A stretch of 64,000 bases of DNA from Hyphomonas sp. (lineage in GTDB: Bacteria; Pseudomonadota; Alphaproteobacteria; Caulobacterales; Hyphomonadaceae). The stretch covers positions 168,038-232,037 of the forward strand of contig NZ_WGLO01000003.1 of NCBI RefSeq assembly GCF_016125515.1, written 5' to 3'. The notes beneath the pieces were generated by a model, which searched no databases, was not told where the DNA came from, and saw nothing but the letters and a program-made list of their open reading frames with translations. A program made the translations under genes and the position numbers. Positions 19,807 to 28,489 of the stretch are shown here, in pieces. Each line of letters begins with the position of its first letter. Position 1 is the first letter of the stretch.

Positions 19807-20760
19807 ATGACCGAGCTCGCCGCCATACCCCAGAAGCGCTATGCCAGCGCCGCGGACTATCTGAACCTGATGAAGCCCCGCATCATGATGCTGGTGGTGT
19901 TCACAGGTCTTGCCGGACTGATCGCAGCGTCCGGCATGACCGGCGTCCACATGCACCCCGTGATGGCCGCCATTGCCACGTTGGCTGTTGCGCTCGGCTC
20001 CGGCGCGGCCGGCGCGATCAACATGTGGTACGATTCCGATATCGACGCGATCATGACCCGCACTTCGACGCGCCCGATCCCGTCCGGCGCGGTGCCGCGC
20101 GATGAAGCGCTCGCCCTCGGCCTGATCATGTCCGGCGTGTCGGTGATGCTGATGTGGCTCGCCTCGAACTGGCTCGCGGCCGGCCTGCTGGCTTTCTCGA
20201 TCTTCTATTATGGCGTGATCTACACGATGTGGCTGAAGCGGGCGACGCCGCAGAATATCGTGATCGGCGGCGGAGCGGGGGCGTTTCCGCCGGTGATTGG
20301 CTGGGCTGCCGTGACCGGAAACATGCCGGTGGATGCCTGGATCCTGTTCGCCATCATCTTCTTCTGGACACCGCCGCACTTCTGGGCGCTGTCGCTGCTG
20401 GCCCACAAGGAATACGCAAAGGTGTCCGTGCCGATGCTGCCGGTGACCCATGGCGCCAAGGCCACCCGCACGCAGATCCTGCTCTACACGCTGCTGCTTG
20501 TGCCGGTTTCGCTGCTGCCGGTTGCGACCGGCCTGGGCGGTTGGATCTATGGCGCGGTGGCCCTCGGCCTCGGCGCGGCTTTCCTCGCCTATGCGGTGCG
20601 CCTCGTACGGTCGACTGCCGGCGATGCCGAAGCGCAGGGCGCCGACATGAAACTCGCCAAGACGACGTTCGTGTTCTCGATCTTCTACCTGTTCGCGCTG
20701 TTCGCGGCGGTGATGGTCGAGCACGGCGCCGGCCTGCACTTTCCGCTGATGGGGGGCTGA
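19807..20760 (+). CDS. ctaB: Protoheme IX farnesyltransferase
   Basis: A 317-residue UbiA-superfamily enzyme that converts haem b to haem o for the oxidase. It has the Asp-rich prenyl-diphosphate site NMWYDSDIDAIMTRT near residue 75, the second polar loop near 200 and about nine helices. Start ATG 19807 follows GGAAACACAGGACG. It ends one base before the ATG of the next small gene. Its place in the cox operon fixes the role. Confidence 0.95.
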   Translation: MTELAAIPQKRYASAADYLNLMKPRIMMLVVFTGLAGLIAASGMTGVHMHPVMAAIATLAVALGSGAAGAINMWYDSDIDAIMTRTSTRPIPSGAVPRDEALALGLIMSGVSVMLMWLASNWLAAGLLAFSIFYYGVIYTMWLKRATPQNIVIGGGAGAFPPVIGWAAVTGNMPVDAWILFAIIFFWTPPHFWALSLLAHKEYAKVSVPMLPVTHGAKATRTQILLYTLLLVPVSLLPVATGLGGWIYGAVALGLGAAFLAYAVRLVRSTAGDAEAQGADMKLAKTTFVFSIFYLFALFAAVMVEHGAGLHFPLMGG

Positions 20761-20761
20761 G

Positions 20762-20935
20762 ATGGCCGACGCGCCGACCCCTGACCCCGTTCCCCAGCCG
20801 GACGCTGAGGCCCTGAAGGCCCGTAAGCGGCGCAATCTCTGGCTTGGCCTGGCGCTCGGCGCCTTTGTTGTGCTGGTGATGGTGGTCACAGTGATCCGCC
20901 TCACCACCGGCACCGGTATTGCGGGGCGCATGTGA
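20762..20935 (+). CDS. Small cox-operon membrane protein (57 aa)
   Basis: A 57-residue protein directly between ctaB (one base away) and ctaG (stop overlaps the ctaG start as TGATG). It has a charged, Pro-rich cytoplasmic N-terminus (MADAPTPDPVPQPDAE), a basic stretch (KARKRRN) and one membrane helix (LWLGLALGAFVVLVMVVTVIR), ending RLTTGTGIAGRM. Many alphaproteobacteria carry a similar small gene at this place (often called coxF). The position and tight spacing argue for a part in oxidase assembly. Confidence 0.8.
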   Translation: MADAPTPDPVPQPDAEALKARKRRNLWLGLALGAFVVLVMVVTVIRLTTGTGIAGRM

Positions 20936-21516
20936 TGGCCCTGTCGAACCGTACCATTGCCACGATCGCGACCGCCGGTGTGCTGGGCATGCTCGGCCTC
21001 GCCTTCGCGTCGGAGCCGCTCTACAAGACCTTCTGCCAGGTCACCGGTTTCGGCGGCACCACACGCATCGCCACCAAAGGCCCGGCCACGATCCTCGACC
21101 GGACCATCGAGGTCCGTTTCGACGCCAATGTGGCCGACGCGCCGCTCATCTTCCGGCCGCTGCAGACCACCGAAACGGTCAAAATCGGCCAGCACGGGCT
21201 CGCCTTCTTCGAGGTCAGCAACCCGACCCAGGCAGAAGTGCGCGTCATCGCGGCCTATAACGTGACGCCCCACTATGCGGGTCCGTACTTCAACAAGCTG
21301 GAGTGTTTCTGCTTTTCCGAGCGGGTGATTGCCCCCGGCGAAACGCGGAAACTGCCGGTGGTGTACTTCATCTCACCGGACGTGATCGAGGACCGGGTGG
21401 CGAACAAACTCGAGACGATCACACTCAGTTATACATTCTACAATAGTGCGAAATACGCAGGTCCGCGCAATCAGGCGGACAGCGAGGGTGCGGCGAATTC
21501 GGCAGCACCCGGCTGA
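20935..21516 (+). CDS. ctaG: Cytochrome c oxidase assembly protein CtaG (Cox11)
   Basis: A 193-residue Cox11-type copper chaperone that delivers copper to the CuB site of subunit I. It has one N-terminal membrane anchor and a periplasmic Ig-like domain with the copper-binding CFCF motif (Cys124, Cys126) in KLECFCFSE. ATG 20935 overlaps the preceding stop codon by one base. A GTG three bases earlier is an alternative. Confidence 0.95.
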   Translation: MALSNRTIATIATAGVLGMLGLAFASEPLYKTFCQVTGFGGTTRIATKGPATILDRTIEVRFDANVADAPLIFRPLQTTETVKIGQHGLAFFEVSNPTQAEVRVIAAYNVTPHYAGPYFNKLECFCFSERVIAPGETRKLPVVYFISPDVIEDRVANKLETITLSYTFYNSAKYAGPRNQADSEGAANSAAPG

Positions 21517-21590
21517 ATCGGTTGCAACGTGGCCGGGGCGCACGTTAAACAGCCCCAAAGTTCAGGGATTCCATAGGGGATTTGACACTC

Positions 21591-22469
21591 ATGTCCGGCG
21601 GCGAAGTCAAACACGATTACCACCTTGTAAACCCGTCGCCATGGCCGCTGATCGGCTCCTTGGCGGTTGTAACTCTGGCGATTGGCGCTGTGACCTTCAT
21701 GAAGGGTCTCTTCGGCATGCCCAAAGGCAGCTGGGAGATCATGGCCCTCGGCTTCGCGATGGTCATTTGGGTCATGTTCGGCTGGTGGGCCCAGGTGGTC
21801 AAGGAAGGCCGCACGGGCGATCATACCCCGGTGGTCCAGATCGGCCTTCGCTATGGCATGATCCTGTTCATCGCTTCGGAAGTCATGTTCTTCGTGGCCT
21901 GGTTCTGGGGCTTCTTCGAATTCTCGATCTTCTGGGATGCCCGCACCGGCCACACCTGGGATTCGCTGAACCCGCTGTTCCAGGAAGGCCTGGACCGCTT
22001 CAAGCAGTTCCCGCCCGCCGGCGTCACGACGTTCGACCCCTTCCACCTGCCGCTGATGAACACGCTCGTCCTGCTGCTGTCGGGCACGACCGTGACCTGG
22101 TCGCACCACGCGCTGCAGCACGGTGACATGAAAGGCGCGAAACTCGGCCTGATCGTTACCATCGTGCTCGGTCTCTGTTTCACCGCGCTGCAGGTCCTGG
22201 AATACAGCCATGCCGGCTTCTCGTACGACGGCACGCTGTATGGCTCGGCCTTCTTCATGGCCACCGGCTTCCACGGCGCCCACGTGATCATCGGCACGAT
22301 CTTCCTGGCCGTCTGCCTGATCCGCATGTACGCTGGCAACCTGACCCCGCAGAAGCACCTCGGCTTCGAATTTGCTGCCTGGTACTGGCACTTCGTCGAT
22401 GTGGTGTGGCTGTTCCTCTTCGCGTTCGTCTACGTGACCCCGTACCTCGCCTTCGAGGCGGGCAAGTAA
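21591..22469 (+). CDS. coxC: Cytochrome c oxidase subunit III
   Basis: A 292-residue, seven-helix subunit III. Family features are [12 protein letters not shown] at the N-terminus, [15 protein letters not shown] around residue 95 (with the buried Glu) and HVDVVW-like ending [18 protein letters not shown] 21591 is preferred over TTG 21582 because AGGGGA (21574-21579) is properly spaced only for the ATG. The usual DUF983 gene that often follows coxC in relatives is absent. A strong terminator comes next. Confidence 0.96.
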   Translation: MSGGEVKHDYHLVNPSPWPLIGSLAVVTLAIGAVTFMKGLFGMPKGSWEIMALGFAMVIWVMFGWWAQVVKEGRTGDHTPVVQIGLRYGMILFIASEVMFFVAWFWGFFEFSIFWDARTGHTWDSLNPLFQEGLDRFKQFPPAGVTTFDPFHLPLMNTLVLLLSGTTVTWSHHALQHGDMKGAKLGLIVTIVLGLCFTALQVLEYSHAGFSYDGTLYGSAFFMATGFHGAHVIIGTIFLAVCLIRMYAGNLTPQKHLGFEFAAWYWHFVDVVWLFLFAFVYVTPYLAFEAGK

Positions 22470-22493
22470 GGCTGCAGCGCCAAGCACCATTGA

Positions 22494-22531
22494 AAGCCCG
22501 CCGGTGCGAACAGCTTCCGGCGGGCTTTTTT
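22494..22531 (+). terminator. Intrinsic terminator after coxC
   Basis: A perfect 11-bp stem AAGCCCGCCGG / CCGGCGGGCTT with a 12-base loop runs into TTTTTT. It ends 22 bases before the surf1 start, so surf1-thrC depends on read-through or on a promoter inside coxC. Confidence 0.9.
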
Positions 22532-22553
22532 CTTCACGCCAAGGACCTGACGC

Positions 22554-23237
22554 ATGACCTTCAAGCCCTATCCGGTGCTGACCCTGTTCACCGCTGTCTC
22601 GTTCGTCATCCTCATCATGTTCGGCAACTGGCAATGGGGCCGGTTCGGCGAGAAGAAAGCGATGCTCGCGGCTGAGCCGGAATGGGCCACCGTCTCCGGC
22701 GCGCTGATGCCTGGCACCGTGCGCCAGATCTACTCGCTCACGGATGGCAGCGCTGCCTGGCGCGATGTTGTGCTGGTCGACATGGGCGATACCGCCGCCT
22801 TCGTCGCGCAGACGATCCATTACGGCATGGAGCCGCCCGCACCATCCGTGATCAGCCAGCCGCAATTCTTCTCCGCGCGGGGCATCTGGCACGAAGGCAA
22901 GCATCGCAACACCTTCTCCTCGCCGGATGAACCGGAAAAGGGGCTGTTCCAGGCCTTCGATCCGGCGGCCCTGTCAGCCACGCTCGATCCGGAACTCGCC
23001 GCCCACGTCGACCCACGCATCTTCGAGCCCGAGACGATCCTGCGCACGGACGGCGCCTTGCCGGAGCCTGTGGAAAACCCCTTCATGCGTCCGGAACTGG
23101 ACGATCCGCTGCCGCCAGAGCGCCATTTTGGCTACGCCTTGACCTGGTGGGGCCTCGCCATCGGCCTGATCGGTGTGTATCTCGCCCTGCATCATCAGCG
23201 CGGACGCCTCCGCTTCAGGGGAAATGGGAACCCGTGA
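22554..23237 (+). CDS. SURF1 family cytochrome oxidase assembly protein
   Basis: A 227-residue SURF1 protein with the family's two terminal membrane helices and a periplasmic middle. N-terminal helix: YPVLTLFTAVSFVILIMFG followed by NWQWGRFGEKK. C-terminal helix: FGYALTWWGLAIGLIGVYLAL. SURF1 proteins support haem a insertion into subunit I. ATG 22554 follows AAGGACCTGACGC. Its stop overlaps the thrC start (GTGA). Confidence 0.93.
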   Translation: MTFKPYPVLTLFTAVSFVILIMFGNWQWGRFGEKKAMLAAEPEWATVSGALMPGTVRQIYSLTDGSAAWRDVVLVDMGDTAAFVAQTIHYGMEPPAPSVISQPQFFSARGIWHEGKHRNTFSSPDEPEKGLFQAFDPAALSATLDPELAAHVDPRIFEPETILRTDGALPEPVENPFMRPELDDPLPPERHFGYALTWWGLAIGLIGVYLALHHQRGRLRFRGNGNP

Positions 23238-24613
23238 AATACATCTCCACACGCGGCGAAGCGCCGGAAACCGGATTCGCGGAAGCCTGTCTCGCGGGCC
23301 TCGCCCCGGATGGCGGGCTCTATGTGCCGAAGGAATGGCCGCAGATCGCACCCGCTCAGCCCGGCGAGTCCTATTCCGCCGTCGCAGCGCGGATCCTCTC
23401 GGCCTTTGCGGGTGATGCGATCCCGGCGGCTGACGTCCGCACAATCTGCGATGAGGCTTATGCCGGCTTCGCGCACCAGTCGGTCGCGCCGCTGACGCAG
23501 TGGGGCCCGGACAGCTGGTTGATGGAACTCCATCACGGCCCGACGCTGGCCTTCAAGGACATTGCGATGCAGCTCATCGCGAAGCTGTATGACTACCTGC
23601 TGGCGAAGACCGGCGCGAAGCTGACCATCGTTTGTGCCACCTCCGGCGATACCGGCGGCGCGGCGGCGGCGGCCTTTGCCGGGGCCAAACAGGCCCGCCT
23701 GGTGATCCTGCATCCCGAGGGCCGTGTTTCGCCGGTGCAGCGCCTTTTCATGACCACGACGGGCGCCGATAACATCCTTAACATCGCCACCGACCGCGAC
23801 TTCGACGACGCGCAGGCGATCGTGAAGCAGATGTTTGCAGACAAGGACTTCGCCCGCACCGTCAGCTTGTCCGGCGTGAACTCGATCAACTGGGCGCGGG
23901 TTGCGGCCCAGTCGGTCTATTATGCGACCAGCCAGGCGCAGCTGCGCGGTGCGCCGATCCGCTATGTCGTGCCCAGCGGCAACATGGGCGACGCGCTGGC
24001 CGGCTATGTCGCCGCGCGCTGCGGTCTGCTGACTGGCGGCTTCGAGGCTGTCTGCGCCGTCAACGAGAACGACGCGTTGGCCCGTCTGTTCAATACAGGC
24101 CGGATGACCCGCCAGGCGGCCGTGGCCACGCCGAGCCCGGCGATGGACATCTCGGTGCCGTCAAACTTCGAGCGGATCCTCTACGAAGTGACCGGTCGCG
24201 ACGCGGACGCGGTGCGCCGGACCTATGCAGCCTATGCCCAATCGGGTGATACGCCCTTGCCGGATGGCGCGGCCTCAAAACTCGGCTGCTCTGGCCTGTC
24301 GGCGGCGACGATCAACAATGCCGACACACTGGCCGAGATGGAGCGCTTCCGCGGTGAGACGGGCTGGCTGATCTGTCCGCATACGGCGGTGGGCACGGCG
24401 CTGGCGCGGCGGCTGCCGAAGAAGGATGCCGTCACCGTGGTTCTGGCGACGGCGTCGGCTGCGAAATTCCCCGAAACCGTGCTGGAGGCGACCGGCCAGG
24501 ACGCGCCGCTGCCCACGCGCAGTGCGGCGTTGCGGGCCCGCGGGGAAGTGTTCGAGCGCATCCCGTCAGACTTTGCAGCCGTGCGCGCCCGCGTGCTCGA
24601 CTTTGCGCGCTGA
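23234..24613 (+). CDS. thrC: Threonine synthase
   Basis: A 459-residue PLP enzyme that makes threonine from O-phosphohomoserine. It opens with the family's KYISTRGEAP, and the PLP lysine is Lys108 in PTLAFKDIAMQ. The Gly loop TSGDTGGAAAAA binds the cofactor phosphate. I set the start at GTG 23234, which overlaps the surf1 stop by GTGA and begins exactly at the conserved N-terminus. The surf1-thrC linkage is a known alphaproteobacterial arrangement, although no function joins them. Confidence 0.96.
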   Translation: MKYISTRGEAPETGFAEACLAGLAPDGGLYVPKEWPQIAPAQPGESYSAVAARILSAFAGDAIPAADVRTICDEAYAGFAHQSVAPLTQWGPDSWLMELHHGPTLAFKDIAMQLIAKLYDYLLAKTGAKLTIVCATSGDTGGAAAAAFAGAKQARLVILHPEGRVSPVQRLFMTTTGADNILNIATDRDFDDAQAIVKQMFADKDFARTVSLSGVNSINWARVAAQSVYYATSQAQLRGAPIRYVVPSGNMGDALAGYVAARCGLLTGGFEAVCAVNENDALARLFNTGRMTRQAAVATPSPAMDISVPSNFERILYEVTGRDADAVRRTYAAYAQSGDTPLPDGAASKLGCSGLSAATINNADTLAEMERFRGETGWLICPHTAVGTALARRLPKKDAVTVVLATASAAKFPETVLEATGQDAPLPTRSAALRARGEVFERIPSDFAAVRARVLDFAR

Positions 24614-24619
24614 TCTGCC

Positions 24620-25189
24620 ATGGGTAGCGTTCCGTCGGAAACGCTGATCGTCTCGTCCCGGCTGGTTCTCGCGCCGGCCCGCCGGTCTGACTATGAGGAC
24701 TGGGCGAAACTGCGCGCCGCCAGCCGCGCCTATATCGAGCCATGGGAGCCGCTCTGGCCGAGCGATGCGCTGTCCCGGCGCGACTGGAACCGCCGGCTGA
24801 AGGCCTGGAATGAGGCCTGGCGCGCTGGTACCGCGTTCGTGTTCTTCATCCGGCGGATATCCGACAATGCGCTCGTGGGCGGCCTGTCCTTCACACAGGT
24901 GAAGCCCTGGCCGGCCGACAGCGCCAGTCTTGGTTACTGGCAGGGCGAGGACTTCGAAGGGCAAGGCTACATGCGTGAGGCCGTCAGCGCCGCCTGCAAC
25001 TGGGCCTTCACCGATCTGGGCCTCTGGCGTATCGAAGCGGGAATCGTGCCCGAAAATGCGCGTTCCCGCCGGGTTCTGGAAGGCACGGGATTTGCTGAAG
25101 AAGGGTTGGCCGCCGCGTATCTGGAAATTGCCGGGGCGCGCCGTGATCATGTTCTTTTCGGTCTCGTCAGGCCGCGCCCGGACCGCTAG
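24620..25189 (+). CDS. GNAT N-acetyltransferase, RimJ-like
   Basis: A 189-residue GNAT protein of the RimJ/RimL type, which acetylate N-termini of ribosomal and other proteins. Features are an early LVLAPARRSDYEDW segment, the SLGYWQGEDFEGQGYMREA motif A (acetyl-CoA binding) and the closing VLEGTGFAEEG strand-helix. ATG 24620 lies six bases after thrC. The true substrate is not shown by sequence. Confidence 0.88.
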   Translation: MGSVPSETLIVSSRLVLAPARRSDYEDWAKLRAASRAYIEPWEPLWPSDALSRRDWNRRLKAWNEAWRAGTAFVFFIRRISDNALVGGLSFTQVKPWPADSASLGYWQGEDFEGQGYMREAVSAACNWAFTDLGLWRIEAGIVPENARSRRVLEGTGFAEEGLAAAYLEIAGARRDHVLFGLVRPRPDR

Positions 25190-25200
25190 GACTCCTAACC

Positions 25201-26229
25201 ATGGCTCTCATGAAACCCGCACAGGCCCAGGGCAGCTGGTATTGGCGCGCCGAAGCGGGGCGTCTTGAGATCGAGGCTCCCAGCGGCACCAGCCTGTCCG
25301 AACTGGGTGGTGTCTGGTCCATCGAAGCACTGGAAAAGATGTTGGAAGGCCTCAGCCGCGGCCGCCTGAAGCGCGTGTTTGCGCCCGGCGACGGCCCTGT
25401 ACGCTGCCCGCTGCGCCTCTCCAACGGGCACGATATCCACCTCGTCGGCGCTTTCATCAGCGAAACCGAAGCGCGCGGTATGTTGCTGACCGGAGAGGAT
25501 TTTCCCGAATTCGACCCCGTCGACCTGCAGCCGGGACCGGATCTTGTGCCGGTTTACCAACCCATCATCTCGCTGCGCGATGGCCGTGTGGTCGGCTTCG
25601 AGGCGCTCGCCCGATGGAACGGGCCGGGCCTGACCGCGCCGCCCAGCCGCTGGGAAGACCAGGCGCTCGCTTCCAACATGCTGATCCGCGCGGCGGAAAC
25701 GCTGGCGGACCTGCGCCGAGAAGCCAAGCGCGACGACCTGTTCATGCACGTGAACCTCACCGCGCGCGAGCTGACCAAGAGCACCATCCCCGCGCTGATC
25801 GACGCCCTGTCGACCAGCTACCATTTGCCGGAGCGCGCGATCCGCATCGAGCTGACCGAACAGGCAGCCCTGCGCGACGAGGCCAAGACGCTGGCTTCGG
25901 CCATGGCGCTGAAGGCGGTCGGGGCCGGGCTCGTGCTTGACGATTTCGGCACGGGGCATTCCTCCTTCGCCTGGCTCGCAGACCTTCCGTTCGACAGCCT
26001 GAAGATCGACCATGACCTCACCGCGCGCCTCGGTCAGGCGCGTACCGACACGATCCTGTCGACGATCACGCTGCTCGCCCAGCGCCTTGGCATGTCGACC
26101 ACGGCCGAGGGCGTGGAACGACGCGAAGATGCCGGGCGTCTGCGTGCCCTCGGGTTCGACAATGCTCAAGGCTTTGCCTTCTCCAAAGGCATTGATGCGA
26201 AATCCGCGCTGAAATTCCTCAAAGGCTGA
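25201..26229 (+). CDS. EAL-domain protein (cyclic-di-GMP phosphodiesterase)
   Basis: A 342-residue cytoplasmic protein. Residues 1-110 are a small N-terminal domain I do not recognise. Residues 115-340 are an EAL domain with the catalytic set: Glu134 in FEALARW, HVNLTAREL, IELTE, LDDFGTGHSS, Lys in SLKID and TTAEGVE, with the loop-6 Asp pair intact. All key residues for hydrolysis of cyclic di-GMP are present, so it is probably active. No GGDEF domain is attached. It begins 11 bases after the acetyltransferase. Confidence 0.9.
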   Translation: MALMKPAQAQGSWYWRAEAGRLEIEAPSGTSLSELGGVWSIEALEKMLEGLSRGRLKRVFAPGDGPVRCPLRLSNGHDIHLVGAFISETEARGMLLTGEDFPEFDPVDLQPGPDLVPVYQPIISLRDGRVVGFEALARWNGPGLTAPPSRWEDQALASNMLIRAAETLADLRREAKRDDLFMHVNLTARELTKSTIPALIDALSTSYHLPERAIRIELTEQAALRDEAKTLASAMALKAVGAGLVLDDFGTGHSSFAWLADLPFDSLKIDHDLTARLGQARTDTILSTITLLAQRLGMSTTAEGVERREDAGRLRALGFDNAQGFAFSKGIDAKSALKFLKG

Positions 26230-26261
26230 AACAGGGCCGGCGGGTTGCGCCGCCTTCAGCC
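26224..26261. terminator. Candidate two-way terminator hairpin
   Basis: GGCTGAA / TTCAGCC (7 bp) encloses a second GGCG / CGCC stem. It spans the stop codons of two convergent genes. T-tracts are weak on both strands. Confidence 0.4.
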
Positions 26262-26789
26262 GATGTCGCTGAGTGAGCGTTCCATGAAAATCATCATCGG
26301 CCGCATCCGCTCGGGATACTCGATGAAGGGCGCGACCTCCTTGAACCCGAACGACTTGTAGAGGCCGATCGCCTCGACCATCTCCCGCGACGTATCGAGC
26401 CGCATCACGTCGAAGCCATCCTTCGCGGCAGCCTGCATGATGGCCTTGCACAGCATCCGCCCAAGGCCGCGGCCATTCGCTGTGGTGCGTACGAACATCC
26501 GTTTCATTTCGCAGGTGCGCGCGTCGACACGCTTGTAGGCAACGCCGCCAAGGACTTCGTAGGCGTCCTCGGCGATCAGCATGCGGCCGTTCGGCGGGCC
26601 GTAAAGCTCGGTCAGCTTCAGCAATTCCTCGTCCAGTCCCTGATAGCTGAACGCCATCTCGATCAGCCACGGATCGTTCTTGTAGCGCTCGCGGCACCAG
26701 GCCACGTACTCGGAGATCAATCCTCCGAACGCGTTGACCTCAAGCGGTGAAACCGCATCATGGATGGTCACGGCAGACGTTGGTCTCAT
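26256..26789 (-). CDS. GNAT family N-acetyltransferase
   Basis: A 177-residue GNAT protein. Motif A is visible as EMKRMFVRTTANGRGLGRMLCKAIMQ, followed by the family's DTSREMVEAIGLYKSFGFKEV helix-strand. The target is unknown. Its ATG overlaps the stop of the preceding yqgE-type gene (ATGA), so the two are translationally coupled. Convergent with the EAL gene. Confidence 0.85.
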   Translation of the reverse strand: MRPTSAVTIHDAVSPLEVNAFGGLISEYVAWCRERYKNDPWLIEMAFSYQGLDEELLKLTELYGPPNGRMLIAEDAYEVLGGVAYKRVDARTCEMKRMFVRTTANGRGLGRMLCKAIMQAAAKDGFDVMRLDTSREMVEAIGLYKSFGFKEVAPFIEYPERMRPMMIFMERSLSDIG

Positions 26790-27352
26790 GCGTTGCCCGC
26801 ACCGGCTTGCAGCCGGGACAGGTCAACTCCCAGCCGCGTCATGGCATGACGCCATTTGTGATCGAAGGCATCGCCGAACACGAGATCGGAATCCGGCTCG
26901 CACACGAGCCAGGCATTCTCGGCGAGTTCGGCTTCCAGCTGTCCGGCGCCCCATCCGGCATAGCCGAGCGCGAACACCGATTGGCGTGGCGGAACGACCG
27001 ATGCGATGATGCCGAGGATGTCGCGTGTGGCGGTCATGCAGATATCGCCGTCGACTTCCATTGTCGTGCCATCGCAGATGACATCGTCCGTGTGCAGCAC
27101 AAAACCGCGATCCGTCGCGACGGGGCCGCCTTCCAGAACCGGGACGCCGCGCATCGAGGTTTCCATCTCCACACCCAGCTGGTCGAGCATGTCGTGCAGG
27201 TCGATACCGTCCATCGGCTTGTTCAGGACGATGCCCATCGCGAACTCCGGCGTATGGGCGCACAGAAGGATCACGGAGCGTTCGAACCGTTTGTCGCCGA
27301 TCCCGGGAAGGGCGATCAGAAGCTTGCCGGTAAGGTCAGTTTCAGCGTGCAT
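26786..27352 (-). CDS. YqgE/AlgH family protein (UPF0301, DUF179)
   Basis: A 188-residue protein of the YqgE/AlgH family. Typical blocks are GKLLIALPGIGDKRFERSVI at the N-terminus, GIVLNKP near residue 48, the VLEGGPV turn near 78 and FALGYAGWGAGQLEAEL near 140. Function is poorly known; AlgH has been linked to alginate regulation in Pseudomonas. ATG 27352, behind GGAGGCAGGG, is preferred to the ATG 18 bases upstream. Confidence 0.92.
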   Translation of the reverse strand: MHAETDLTGKLLIALPGIGDKRFERSVILLCAHTPEFAMGIVLNKPMDGIDLHDMLDQLGVEMETSMRGVPVLEGGPVATDRGFVLHTDDVICDGTTMEVDGDICMTATRDILGIIASVVPPRQSVFALGYAGWGAGQLEAELAENAWLVCEPDSDLVFGDAFDHKWRHAMTRLGVDLSRLQAGAGNA

Positions 27353-27415
27353 CCCTGCCTCCGGCCCCAAGGCTGGGCCAGCCGGGCAGCGATTGCAAGT
27401 GAAAACCGGGCGAGC

Positions 27416-28489
27416 TTAGGCGGGCGGGACCGCCTTGCGGCGGCGTGGTGGGCGTTTCAGGAAGGTCCAGGTGCCGACGAGGCCGAGGAGGGTCAGGGCC
27501 AGCCCTGTGAGCGCGGTAAACACATCATAAAGCCGCCCGCCGAGGCCTGCGGAATGGAGCGGGTAAAAGCTGTTATAGAGGCGGTCGGCGCGGTTCATGG
27601 CGCGGCCGTCACGCGTGGCCAGGGGCAGGCTGGTGGCCGGATCCAGCAGCACATACGTCCGCCCGTTCGGGTGCCACTCTTCCGGATTTCGCAGGCGCAG
27701 CGACGCAGGCGCGCCCGGCTTTGCCGGCAGGCTGACGAGCCGTGGGGCGGCCTCTGGAAAGGCGGTTTCGGCGGCTTTGAGCGCGGTGGTCCAGTCTGCC
27801 GGGCCGGCGCCGGCCTCGAGCCGTTCGGGTGCGGGGGCGGGCCGGGAGGCCGTGAGCGTGTGCAGGGTTGCACGCACAGGTTCAGAAAAGACCATGGCAA
27901 AGCCCGTGAAGGCGATGAGCAGAATCGGCACGGCAAAGATCACGCCGAGGTCGCGGTGCTGGGCCAGCAGGTCGCGCCGGGCGCCCGTCCGGGGCCAGAC
28001 ACGCCACCGGAACATGCGCAGGCTGGGCCAGACGATGATCAGGCCGGTGATCGACATCAGCACCGCCGCGCCGCCCGCCACGCCGCCGACGACCTCGCCG
28101 ACCTCGCCCGCGAGCAGATGGTGATGCAGGTCGAACAGCCAGTCTTCGACTCGTCCATTGCGGGCCCAGCGCGCGACCGTGTTGCCGTCGCCGTCAATGT
28201 AGGCGGCGCTGTCGTCCTGCATCACGGCCTTGTGCAGACCGAACTGCGTATCGCCGAGCGCGACGTAGCGCAGGCCGTCCCCGCCATACGCCGCCTCGAT
28301 GCGGTTCAGCACCGGGCCAAGATCTTCGGCCGCAAGGGACACGGCCTGGCGGGATTCAGGGAAGACCAGCCTGAGGTAGTCTTCCTTGAATACCAGCAGC
28401 GTTCCCGAAACGCCCAGAATGGCGATCAGGAGCGACAGGACGGCGCCCGACCAGGCGTGCGCCGTCCGCAAGGCAAGCATCGGCCTCAA
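27416..28489 (-). CDS. PepSY-associated membrane protein, probable siderophore/iron reductase
   Basis: A 357-residue protein with four membrane helices and a periplasmic region between helices 1 and 2 containing PepSY segments. It shows the family's HAWSGAVLSLL helix 1 and FDLHHHLLAGEVG His cluster. Such proteins are usually encoded with TonB receptors and are thought to reduce ferric siderophores at the inner membrane. Here the ATG overlaps the receptor's stop (ATGA), so the pair forms one operon under the Fur-like site at 30671. Confidence 0.85.
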   Translation of the reverse strand: MRPMLALRTAHAWSGAVLSLLIAILGVSGTLLVFKEDYLRLVFPESRQAVSLAAEDLGPVLNRIEAAYGGDGLRYVALGDTQFGLHKAVMQDDSAAYIDGDGNTVARWARNGRVEDWLFDLHHHLLAGEVGEVVGGVAGGAAVLMSITGLIIVWPSLRMFRWRVWPRTGARRDLLAQHRDLGVIFAVPILLIAFTGFAMVFSEPVRATLHTLTASRPAPAPERLEAGAGPADWTTALKAAETAFPEAAPRLVSLPAKPGAPASLRLRNPEEWHPNGRTYVLLDPATSLPLATRDGRAMNRADRLYNSFYPLHSAGLGGRLYDVFTALTGLALTLLGLVGTWTFLKRPPRRRKAVPPA

